Origin: Haematococcus lacustris
Lineage: Eukaryota; Chlorophyta; Chlorophyceae; Chlamydomonadales; Haematococcaceae
Length of the DNA: 64,000 nucleotides
NCBI GenBank assembly: GCA_030144725.1
Contig: JASKMD010000015.1
Coordinates: forward strand, 1,515,487-1,579,486
Reading direction: 5' to 3'
Under the pieces are notes generated by a model. The model had not been told where the DNA came from. It did not search any database and worked only from the letters and a program-made list of their open reading frames with translations. Position numbers and translations under genes: made by a program. Below are positions 53,507 to 62,135 of this stretch, piece by piece. The stretch's first letter is position 1, and each line of letters opens with the position of its first letter.

Positions 53507-55117
53507 TTGATGAGTGGTGTGTCCGCTGCGGGTTTAGAGGAGGGCGCGGTCGTGCCGTCCGAAGTGGTGGAGGCGCGGCTCTACGACCAACTTGTGCTTT
53601 GGGTGGAGGCCTGCAGCAAGAGGGCGCTGCTCGCCAGCTTGCTGCTGGGCCTCATGGTGCGCGGCTGCTTCACACGCGTCACTGTACTTGCGGATGGCCA
53701 GGAGCTCTTGGAGGAAATCCCTGCTGATGACGCGGTCATCCCGGACTTGGCGGAGCGCAACCTGTACCTGCAGCTCGGCCGCGGTACGCCCCCTCCCGGA
53801 ATGCAGTCTCGGCCCAGCTTAGCTGTGGTGGCTGTGTTGGCCGCGCACCCGGGCCTCCGCGACGAGCTCAACGCTGTACCTCGCTATCCGCACGACTGCA
53901 ACACCGTCGACGATGTGGGCCAGAAGCTGAGACTAGCTTTGCCAACAGCCTCGCCGAGCTGTTCAAGCGCAGAGTTGGGCAAGCGGTGGCTCTGGCTGGA
54001 GCCAGGGTCATCGCTGGCTCACACGAGCACCAGCGCCGCCTTGGGCTGCCCTTGGATGGCAGGCCAGCCTGGACTGAGCGTCAGCGCAGCTGGGTGGTGC
54101 GGAGTGTGCGGGGGAAGGTGGTGACCTGGCTACAGGGTCAGGGTCAGGGTCAGGGTCAGGGTCAGGGTTGGGTGATGCCTACTGAGGCCATGCGGGATGA
54201 GGTGACCAGGCAGCGGAGGTTGCTGGGGGTGGGTCAGGGTGGTGGTGGTGAACAAAGCCTGGCGGCAGATGGGGATAATAGCCAGTGTGTGTGCTAGTAT
54301 GTGTGCTCACGATGCTGGTCTTCGCCATGGCTGCACCTGAGCTAACAATGTGTCTTGTGTGCCTTGGCTGCAGACCGTGAGGGGTGCCATGGTACGCTGC
54401 AACTCAGCTGCCACAGGTCGGCCCCTGGCCCTGGCCTGTGTGGTAGCAGGCTTCAGCAGCAGCGGCAGCATTGGCAGCAAGGGTGTGCCAGTCAAGCAGA
54501 TGCTCAGGGAGGCATGCAAGCAGTTCCCCGGGCATGTGGTGATGGTGCATGAGTTTCGCACCAGCCGGGTCAGCTCTGCCCGCACCAAAGTGGTGGCAGG
54601 CCAAGCAGAGTCCTTCTGGTGAGAGACCTCGGGTGCATTTGCATTGTAGGAGTGGAATCATTACACAGCTGTAGAATGGCACCTCACACAGCTGTGAAAT
54701 AGCCTCACACACCAAACCCTGACTGTGCCCAGCACCGTCCAGACTAAACATGGCTTGACTTAACACTTGGTTTGGCAATCTTACAAATGTGCATTGACAT
54801 GTATGTCGCCTTGCAGGTGGCTGCGCCCGGTGCGCAGCATGGCGACGCGGTCCCGCATCCGGGGCCTGATGTGCTCAACAAGCACGGGCATCAGGTTCTA
54901 CGATCGAGACGTGTCAGCCGCGCTGAACATCCGCCGCATTGCAGCCGGGCCCGGCCGCCCCCGCGAGCTCAGCACCTGGCTGGGCCGCCCAGCTATGCCT
55001 AACCCAGGCAGACCAGACCAGGCCAGGAGTAGGTGCGCGTGCGCGAAAGAGGCCTGTTGCGGAAGTGGCAGCGGCGGCACCAACGGCAGCTATAATGTCA
55101 TGTGTATCATGCCATGA
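53507..55117 (+). pseudogene. Fanzor (eukaryotic TnpB-like) nuclease, frameshifted
   Basis: The N-terminal segment runs from about 53507 (SGVSAAGLEEGAVVPSEVVE, LYDQLVLWVEACSKRALLAS, RPSLAVVAVLAAHPGLRDEL). A frameshift at about 53925-53932 leads to SFANSLAELFKRRVGQAVAL and WTERQRSWVVRSVRGKVV. A (GGGTCA)6 repeat (54136-54170) marks the place where RuvC-I and the RFRLYGGKQR helix should be; both are absent. Exon 54374-54618 carries KGVPVKQMLREACKQFPG and VVMVHEFRTSRV (RuvC-II Glu). Exon 54817-55117 carries GIRFYDRDVSAALNIRRIAA (RuvC-III Asp). The zinc ribbon is degenerate (VSSART, LMCSTSTG). Two single-base indels also break the expected start region at about 53435-53500 relative to copies 1 and 2. 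It is not expected to be active. Confidence 0.75.
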
Positions 55118-55199
55118 GCCAAGTAAAACAAACAATTCGATTGCCCCTTACAAAGGGGATGTGTGTGCGCTAGAGTATGCATAGGGTAGGTTAGGACTC

Positions 55200-55212
55200 T
55201 AGCGACTCCTAG
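55200..55212. repeat. SINE target-site duplication, left
   Basis: tagcgactcctag, identical to 55413-55425. Copy 1 of the Fanzor element shows the empty site (on the other strand, ctaggagtcgcta). Confidence 0.9.
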
Positions 55213-55412
55213 AAAGAAAAAAAAAAAAAAGAAAAAAAGAAAGACTACTCCGGTTTAACACCAGCGTGCATTAAGGGAGGACTCCGGCATGGGGCGCCGA
55301 CACTATCCCACCAGAGTTACTTTTTCGTCGTAGTGGAGTCGAACCAAAGACCTCTCAATTGTAAGAATCACCCTTAACCAACTGAGCCACTTCACCGCAC
55401 GACGGGGCGGGA
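55213..55412 (-). mobile_element. tRNA-derived SINE with LINE-type 3' tail
   Basis: A 200-bp insertion in minus orientation, flanked by a 13-bp duplication tagcgactcctag (55200-55212 and 55413-55425). The head (55404-55322) is tRNA-like: A box TGGCTCAGTTGG (55389-55378), B box GGTTCGACTCC (55345-55335), and a 7-bp acceptor-like stem CGTCGTG/TACGACG. The anticodon arm does not pair well, so it is not a functional tRNA. The body (about 55315-55240, in element orientation ctcctcccttaatgcacg, then accggagtagtc) matches the LINE 3' end at 21513-21580. The tail is a T/CTTT run (55213-55239). Confidence 0.85.
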
Positions 55413-55425
55413 TAGCGACTCCTAG
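55413..55425. repeat. SINE target-site duplication, right
   Basis: tagcgactcctag; Fanzor sequence resumes with ggttagggacc. Confidence 0.9.
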
Positions 55426-55500
55426 GGTTAGGGACCTAGGTTAGGGACACACACCGGTCCCTGACTCCTGTGGAGAAGTGTAGGGGCTCCACAGGAGGAT

Positions 55501-57100
55501 ATGGTTACAGGACGGCCTGCATGTGTGTGGGCCGAGGCCGATGCCAGCTGCAGCGCAAGCTACGGTCACCCCAGGGTGGCATGGTGGACTGTGAAATTGA
55601 TTTTTTTTGCTTGGGTCGTACTTCTTGGTGGGCTCAGGGGTGAAACAAATGTAAGTGACACGACATGTTCACGACATCTTCAATTTTTTAATGCGGTCGG
55701 CGGGTGTTGTGTGAGGGAGTGAGGGAGTTTGCGGCTTGACGCTGTGACGCCCGTCCTTTGTAGAATCGGCATCAGCGCGCTGCGCTGAACAGTATGGGCG
55801 TCACAGCTCGGATCGGGGCCGAGTTTGTGGCCTGGTCACTCGTACTTGAAGCAAGGCTGTGACTGCGGCTATGGTATATGAGCACTGTAAGCCTCATCAC
55901 ACTGTAAGCCTCATTTCGGGCGCTCCGGCGTGGTCGCGATGTTCCCGATGGTTTGCCCTGGTGCACAATGGGCCATTACAATGGCACATCGACACTTAGA
56001 CAATTACACCCGCCACATTAGGCCACTGCACTCTACTCATAGGTACACATTTGTACTTTTGGGTCCAGCGAGCTTCGGCTGGAGGATGAGGGCGGTGTCG
56101 GACTGACAGGCGTAGTCATAGCGCTAGTGGCGCTAATGTGTGCCGCCGGTGGGCCGGTGAGGTCTTAAGACCCCGTTCAAAATCCTCAGGGTCTTAAGAC
56201 CCGGGTCCTAATAGGACCTGGCCGGGAACGCCCTACTCGGAGCCGGGTGCTTGCGACTTCGCCTCGAGCGCCATTATATTAATGACGGCTTTGCCTGGGT
56301 CCCATAACTCGCCAGTGAACATGTTGAAGTGTACTCACAATGCAAGTTTCCTAGGATTTAAACCGGCAGTCTCACACAGCCAGTGTAACTCGCCGTTCAC
56401 ATTCAGGAGACAGCATTCATGACACAGGACACAGGAGGCTGGTGTAAACCAAAGACAGTATACTGTCAACGGTGCTAACGCATACACGGCCAACCCTCCG
56501 CATGCCAAGACGGTAGCGATGGACGCTTCAATAGTGTTTGACGCACAGCTGCTGCATCGCACCGAGGACTTTGTTCAATGTGCGCTCGCCAGCCAGTGGG
56601 TGTCGATACTGGCAGCTATAAATATAACAAAAATGCTGGCCAGGGGAGGGGCTGTCGTAGGAGTCAAGTCTGATGACCCTCTTTTCTCGAGTGTCTTACA
56701 CTTCACGGGTCAATATATGTGCACTCAATGGTGCCTGCCAGTCTAAGCCAACAATCCCACAGGAAGCTTGCAGGCGAGATACTGAAGCCAATGCTGTGTC
56801 ACTCCGTCCGCTTGCAGTGACAGCAGTCATGACATTTGGCACATTCGCCGGGTTCGAGCCAATGCCAAGGTGTGCCGCCCCAGCCACTGCTGTGATGCCT
56901 GGGCATGCCAGTTCACCCATGCGCTAAGCTAATGTGCACTGCTGACCCTGCTTGCGCCATGCAACATAATGGATCACACCTCTTGATCTTGCTTACCAAT
57001 TTGAGTTCACAAGCCAGGGTACAGCTGCATGATCCAGGCATGCAGAACCCATGGCCAGGTCTCCATTGCCTCCGCCAGCTGCTCACCAGCAGAATGTATG
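55501..57100. other. Intergenic, AT-richer, no gene recognised
   Basis: Lower GC than the rest and free of simple repeats. Short ORFs only. It contains the palindrome cluster at 56161-56218. If Fanzor copy 3 still produced a guide, it would be templated at the left edge of this interval. Confidence 0.4.
56161..56218. repeat. Three consecutive perfect palindromes
   Basis: GGTCTTAAGACC (56161-56172), GGGTCTTAAGACCC (56189-56202) and GGTCCTAATAGGACC (56204-56218). The first two share the core GTCTTAAGAC. Confidence 0.8.
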
Positions 57101-57136
57101 ACAGTGCACTCACACAAGGGACCCCATCATGGGCTG

Positions 57137-57330
57137 CGCATAGCAGACGCATTCAGGATGCACTTCAGTGTTCCCAGGTTCCCTGACCCACCAATTCCAA
57201 TGTTCCCTGAAATAATGTCCCCATTCCCTTGTCTATGCCTCACCTTGCCCCTCAGCATAGCAGACGCATACAGGATGCATTTCAACATTCCCAGGTTCCC
57301 TTGTCTATGCCTCACAGCACCTTGGCCCTC
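57137..57330. repeat. 117-bp tandem duplication
   Basis: 'catagcagacgcat-caggatgca' with 'ttc-tgttcccaggttccc' and 'ttgtctatgcctca' recurs with a period of about 117 bp (57137 and 57254); a third partial start is at 57331 (cagcatagagcc). Non-coding. Confidence 0.75.
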
Positions 57331-57600
57331 AGCATAGAGCCTCCAATGCCGTGGAACACTAAGCGTAAACCACTACAAAACGGTGTTTTAGTCTGTGTGG
57401 AGTTCCCATGCACATGGCATACACATGGCATACACATGGGCATGGTCGCCTACCACCTACACTAGAGGTACACATGACCCAGAGGGCTATGATGTGGAGT
57501 TGGCATGACAAACATGTAAGCTGATCGCCGGCCACCAGCCCAGTGCACCTTGTCCTGATCATGTGTGGACACATCTCGTGCAGCCAATGTTACGGCGGGC
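57322..57600. repeat. Dispersed repeat, copy A (internally deleted)
   Basis: Blocks here (accttggccctca, tggaacactaagc, ccactacaaaacggtgtttt, atggcatacacatggcatac, then gtgcaccttgtcctgatcat at about 57544) recur in order at 60408-60550 and 61099-61150. In copy B a Fanzor-like relic lies between them; here that part is missing. Confidence 0.75.
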
Positions 57601-58943
57601 TGCTGGTGCGATAGGCAATTTACACAGTGATAGATAAGGGTGTGCTCCTCCAGTGCTGCAGTGGTCCAGTGCTGAGCTGTCTCCAGTCGCCTGGGCGTGT
57701 TGTGCCCCAGCCCTTGTGTGAAGCTGGCTTTCGTAGACTGCAGATACAGGCCGCAGCCTGGGCAGCAGCGCAGCAGTGCTCACCAGGGGCAGGGCTGCCT
57801 TGTTCCAGGTCATGCCGGACAGCCAGCCTGCAGCTGGGCTGTGTAAGTGGTTGGGCTGTATGCCCTTGCGGGTCTGGCTTAGGGCAGCTCTTCCTATGCC
57901 TTGTTCTTGGGTTGGATGGGCTGTGCATGTGGTGAGAGTCTGGTAGTGTTTGTGGCAGCTGATGGAGCTGTTGGGTGTAGCTGCTTGAGTCTGGCTTGAG
58001 GCTGCTTTTCTTAGCCCTTGTTCTTAATGGGCTGAATGGGGTAGGGCTTGCTGGGCATGGTCGTCCGGCTGGGTTTCGGCATGGGGCTGCGAGAGGCCGT
58101 GAACCAGTATTGCAGTGAGTGTCATGCTAGGGCCTCACTGAAGTGAAACCTGACTGCAACCAACTGTGGCATCTGGTGGGCTGGTGTCAGCATGGGGCTC
58201 CTCAAGAGGCTCCACATGTGGTCGGGCTGTGAGCATGTAGCGCTGAAAAGCACTGCAGACACTGTGCCTTTGCCCATCAACCTCACTCATCCAATGCAGC
58301 CAAGTAGGTGTTTCCTGTGTAACGTTAGGAGGAGGGGGCAGGGAGGGTACAGGGGGGCATGCAGTGTGGTACTGAAGTGAGAGCCTTGTAGCAAAACACA
58401 AACTGCAACCAGTGAGTACCTGTAGAACCTTGTCGTCAGCAGTAAGGCTGCCTGGCCACATGGGAAAGCAGTCGGGGGACTCCCAGACAACAGTTGACCA
58501 GAGCTCGCTTCGCGGGGTCCACGGAGACCCTCGCGGGGTTCGGGACTTTCTGAGTCCGTGCAGTAGGGCCCGCCACTTCCTCAACCATGGCAGCCGCAAG
58601 CCAGTGTCACTCTGTATGACACTGTGTCAGCATCTGCATCGCTGCAGCTGCTGGACCATTCACCTTACAGGGTGTGCAGTACATTGTGTGCAGTACATTG
58701 AGCAGCGCTGAAGCCACTCTGCCCCTAACAGAAAACTTTCAGGCAGGGTATGCAGCGTGGTGCTAGGATCTCAGATAAGTGCAACCTAGCTGCAATTGCC
58801 AAGCAACTGTGGAATCTTGACGCCGCTGCCCCTGACCAGGCAGCAGATCATCATCATCACCAGCAGCAGCGACAGCATTACATGGTCTTTGCATAGGCAC
58901 AGGGCTGACTAGGCAAAGGATGTGTATATGTGTATGTGTGCAG
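57601..58943. other. Region upstream of the HD-domain exons
   Basis: Contains degenerate repeated phrases (gtctggctt, ccttgttctt at about 57873-57905 and 57990-58025; aactgcaaccarct at 58151 and 58400) and no recognisable exon. The missing 5' exon of the HD gene, with its first metal-binding His, would be expected here or further up. Confidence 0.35.
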
Positions 58944-61311
58944 ATGTTGGCGGAGGCGGAGGGCTTGACTGCCGACGCTACGCGGTTGGTGGAGCTTTGC
59001 GCACTGCTGCATGATGTCCATGACTGGAAGTACTCTGGCGATGCCTCTGCCACACAAACCTCTGTCAAGGTAAGTCCAGGGCCAGCCGACCCTGACCCAA
59101 ACACTGACCCTAACCCCTGACCCTAACCCTGACCTTGAACTTGACCCTGACCCTGACCCTGACCCACATCTGCTCCCCGTCCCTCTGGTGGCTGCTCCCA
59201 GCTGCTCAGCTGTGCCTGCCCCGCATGTCTGTGTGTGCAGGCCTTCCTGGAGCAGCAGGCAGCGCCCCCTGCCCTCATAGCCAAGGTGCTGGCCATCATA
59301 GGCAGTGTGGGGTTCAAGGACGAGCTGAGGAGTTCAACGGCCTCAACAGCCTCAGCAGCCCAGGAGGTCGCCTCAGGGCAGGCGCCTGCAGCCCACTCTG
59401 AGCCCGGCGCTGGACTGAGCATTGAGGCGGCTGTGTTGCAGGACGCTGACAGGTGGCGGTTGGGCAGGGGCCAGGAGGTCAGGGCCCAGCAGATTAGGGT
59501 TAGGGGCAGGGCTGTGTTGCAGGACGCTGACAGGTGGCAGTTGGGCAGGGAGGTCAGGGTCTGTGGAAGGGTCAGGAGGTGTGGGAGGAGCAGAGTTGTA
59601 GGCAGGGTGGAGGACCAGGGGCAGGGCAAGGGGAGGAGGGCTACGATCATGATGGCAGGGAGGGCAGGGCGGGCGTCAGGGAGGGCAGGGCTACGTCACA
59701 GGATGCTGACAGGTTGGCTGTCCGGCTGGGAGGACAGGGGCAGGTCAGGATGCTGCCGGGGCGAGGGGAGGAGCAGGGGCAGGGACGGGGATAGGACAAT
59801 GAGCTTGCTGGCCTGCAGGCTGGACGCGATCGGGGCTGTGGGCATAGCACGCTGCTTCACGTTTGGTGGGCACTTCAGCCGCACCCTGCACGACCCGGAC
59901 GTCCCGCCCCGCACCAATCTGACAAAGGTAGCTGCGATGGCGTAGGTCTCGCTGCCAGTGGGTGGGAAGACCCCTGACTGCACTTGCCTGGCTGCACTTG
60001 CCTTGGCACCTGACACGTGGCACGCATGTCATCATCAGGGGCGGGACAGGTGTTAGCCACAGGCCAAAAGTGGACACCACACAGATGGCAGCGCGCACAC
60101 CATGCAGGACATGCCATGCAGGATATGCGTGGATGTCATGTGGCGCTGAAGATCGCGTCCCATGCTGAAAGAGTGTGACTTGCTTGCACTACAGGAGCAG
60201 TACATGGCAGAGTCTGCGAGGGCAACCACCATCAACCACTTTTATGAAAAGCTGCTGAAACTGAGTGTGAGTGTGCTCCTCCATGCTAGCCATGCAATGA
60301 TAGACAATTGTTCAGAAAAAGACACGAACCTCACCCCATCCCACATCATGATTGCATGGCGTTTGCTGAATTTGGCGTTGAATTATTGTGCGAGTGCCAT
60401 TACTCCGCACCTTGGCCCTCATCCTAGAGCCTTCGTTGCTGTGGAACACTAAGCCTGGACCACTACAAACGGTGTTTTTGTCTGTGTTGAGCTCCCATGC
60501 GCATGGCATACACATGGCATACACATGGGCATGGTCGCCTACCACATACACGATTGCCCGACTCAAATGGCTATGATGTAGAGTTGGCAACATGAACATG
60601 GTACTAATTGTAAGCTGATGACAGCTCATCAAAGGGGGGCACACACTACTGTCCTGCAGCGGGCTGCTGTTGATGCTGGGCCTTGGGTGGCTTGTCTCGC
60701 ACCCGCTTGTACCCCAGCTCAGGGTATTCCTTGCCCTTGGCTGGCAGAGCTCCCTGGTCTGGCCACCATCACAGCTCCAGCGGCGCCACCTGCTCTCCCC
60801 AATGCGCTTGCCCTGGGCCTTGCCTTTGCCCTTGGTGGGCTGGATGGGCTCAGCTGCCTGCTCAGTCTTGATGCGCTTGGCTGGCAGGGGAGTGCTGGGC
60901 CCAGGCTCTGAGGCTTCTGGCTGTATGGCTGCCTGCCATTGCACCACTAGGCTCACACCAGCTACCAGCTGTCACTCGTCCACATCACTCTCGCACCTCC
61001 AGGAGGCACGCATCGGAGTGACAGCAACAGCAGCCGTCTTTACTCGTTACAGCAGCCGCTATGCCGCACAGCGCCTCATGCCTTGCCAGCCGCCACCGCA
61101 GTGCACCTTGTCCTGATCATGTGTGGACACATATTGTGCAGACAATGTTGCGAGCGTGGGAATGAAATACCTGCTTGTGTGTGCATGTGGTTGGGGTGTG
61201 GCTCAGGCCATGATGAAGACGGCAGCAGGGCGGCGTGCGGCGCAGCAGCGGCATGACTTCATGTTGCAGTATCTTGAGCAGTTCCATGCGGAGTGGGAGG
61301 GCAGGCGCTGA
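58944..61311 (+). CDS. HD-domain metal-dependent phosphohydrolase (YedJ-like), 5' end not found
   Basis: Five exons in phase: 58944-59069, 59241-59452, 59819-59927, 60195-60266 and 61207-61311, 207 residues. Motifs in order: [19 protein letters not shown] (HD pair), [26 protein letters not shown], then [23 protein letters not shown] (distal Asp, split across exons 2 and 3), [15 protein letters not shown] and [32 protein letters not shown]. This is the order in bacterial and plant YedJ-type HD proteins, which are putative phosphohydrolases of unknown substrate. The first His of H..HD..D (usually SHDWWHxxRV) is not in these exons. Met at 58944 follows a good acceptor, so it is probably internal. 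Intron 4 contains an inserted repeat with a Fanzor-like relic. Confidence 0.75.
59425..59720. repeat. Repeated acceptor-exon-donor cassettes
   Basis: The end of HD exon 2, with the words gtgttgcaggacgctgacag and gtggcggttgggcagg, recurs at 59512-59550 and, more degenerate, at 59697-59730. Each copy retains a CAG acceptor, GACGCTGACAG and a GTGGC donor. Confidence 0.7.
60408..61150. mobile_element. Dispersed element, copy B, in HD gene intron 4
   Basis: Its outer blocks (60408-60550 and 61099-61150) match copy A at 57322-57600. The inner part holds a minus-strand Fanzor-like C-terminal relic (60956-60646). It lies wholly within the intron 60267-61206 of the HD gene. Exact ends and target duplication not found. 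Confidence 0.6.
60646..60956 (-). pseudogene. Fanzor-like C-terminal relic of a second family
   Basis: Minus strand. One frame reads [33 protein letters not shown] and RIGESRWR; after a frameshift another reads [33 protein letters not shown] and a stop at 60646-60648. From memory, a tail of this form ([20 protein letters not shown], later GKEYPGLGYKRLRDKPPK) ends many TnpB/Fanzor-like proteins in Haematococcus. If so, the DRDCNAALNM part with the RuvC-III Asp has been deleted here and a base lost afterwards. Assignment depends on that recollection. Confidence 0.45.
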
Positions 61312-61645
61312 GTCCCACCGACCATTTTCAGCCACGGCTGCTGCTGCCGACGCGCGTTTCTTCATAGAGCAGCGGAGGCTAGCCGGGCGGTCGCGGCGAT
61401 GACTGCACGTCCCATAACGGCTCAACTGCCTAAAAGGCATACTTACTTGGATGACTTTGATGCTTTGCTGAGCACTGCGTTTTTACTGGGCAATCCCTTT
61501 CCATTACGAGAAAATCACAGTTCGTTATATCCCCGTAATGGTCGGCACTTCGGACGCTGAAATTGATGACTTGAGGCGTGGATGGCCTCATACATGACTT
61601 CGCGTAGCGTACCATAAGGGTCGCGGCATTAGCGCTGACTCGCGG

Positions 61646-61811
61646 AAAAAAGTGCACGCCTTGACACAATTACTGGAAAAGTGCACGCCTTGACACAATT
61701 ACTGGAAAAGTGCACGACTTGACCCACAATTACGGGAAAAGTGCGCGACTTGACCCACAATTACGGGAAAAGTGCGCGACTTGACCCCAATTACTGGGAA
61801 AGTGCGTGCAA
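61646..61811. repeat. 29-31-bp tandem repeat, about 5.5 units
   Basis: Units of the form ggaaaagtgcacgccttgac followed by acaattact, drifting to ggaaaagtgcgcgacttgac with ccacaattac. The units change gradually from one side to the other. Non-coding. Confidence 0.9.
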
Positions 61812-62043
61812 CTTTCTTAACCTCGCTACAACGTCGTCTACCGCTACACCCATGCGCTTCACCGTGCAAGCCCTATCATAATGCGAGCTACGGCTTGCAC
61901 GAGTTGCACATTGGTGCACTTGTTGCTTGCGCTTCTCGAGAGGATAGGGTGGAGGGGGCATTCATATCACAAGGCTAGAACACCGTATGCTCGTAATGTA
62001 AAGGGATATTGCATAATGTCTCGGCCAGCGCTGTTCACGTCCA

Positions 62044-62135
62044 AATAACAGTCTCGGCTAGGTCTCGAGTTGCGTAAACGTCTCGGCTGCGCCTCGACGT
62101 TTACCGCAACTCTCGACCCAGCCTCGACCGTTATT
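62044..62135. repeat. Fold-back: 43-bp inverted repeat with 5-base spacer
   Basis: Left arm 62044-62086 and right arm 62092-62135 are near-perfect reverse complements (for example gagttgcgtaaacgtc against gacgtttaccgcaactc, one bulged base), with spacer ctgcg. It is surrounded by AT-richer DNA. Confidence 0.85.

Larger units (their letters stand above)
53059..55500 (+). mobile_element. Fanzor-family element, copy 3 (most complete)
   Basis: Plus-oriented. The 5' block 53059-53420 matches copy 1 from tggtggaacggag through the purine-rich ccagg/gaaaa region; copy 3 has about 65 extra bases at 53112-53174. Coding region 53507-55117. The 3' block 55118-55500 ends in the hairpin at 55466-55496 and is split by a SINE (55213-55412). 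It lacks the segment encoding RFRLYGGKQR that copy 1 retains, so copies 1 and 3 are different deletion derivatives of one parent. I could not confirm a target-site duplication for the element itself. Confidence 0.75.
55118..55500 (+). ncRNA. Candidate Fanzor guide-RNA region, copy 3, interrupted by SINE
   Basis: Without the SINE the roughly 170 bases match copy 1's 17236-17070: ccccttacaaagggg hairpin (55144-55158), GTGTGTGCGC, CTAGAGTATGCATAG, CCTAGGGTTAGGGACC, then the perfect 10-bp terminal stem TCCTGTGGAG (55466-55475) / CTCCACAGGA (55487-55496). Sequence beyond 55500 differs from the corresponding flank of copy 1, as expected if the guide were taken from flanking DNA. RNA production is inferred. 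Confidence 0.4.

Noticed and set aside
55322..55404. Functional tRNA gene on the minus strand
   Set aside because: A and B boxes and an acceptor-like stem are present, but the anticodon arm and T stem do not pair properly, and the segment is part of a 200-bp insertion with target duplication and a LINE-type tail, so it is a SINE head.
61646..61811. CRISPR array
   Set aside because: The repeats are contiguous with no unique spacers and drift in sequence; the genome is eukaryotic.
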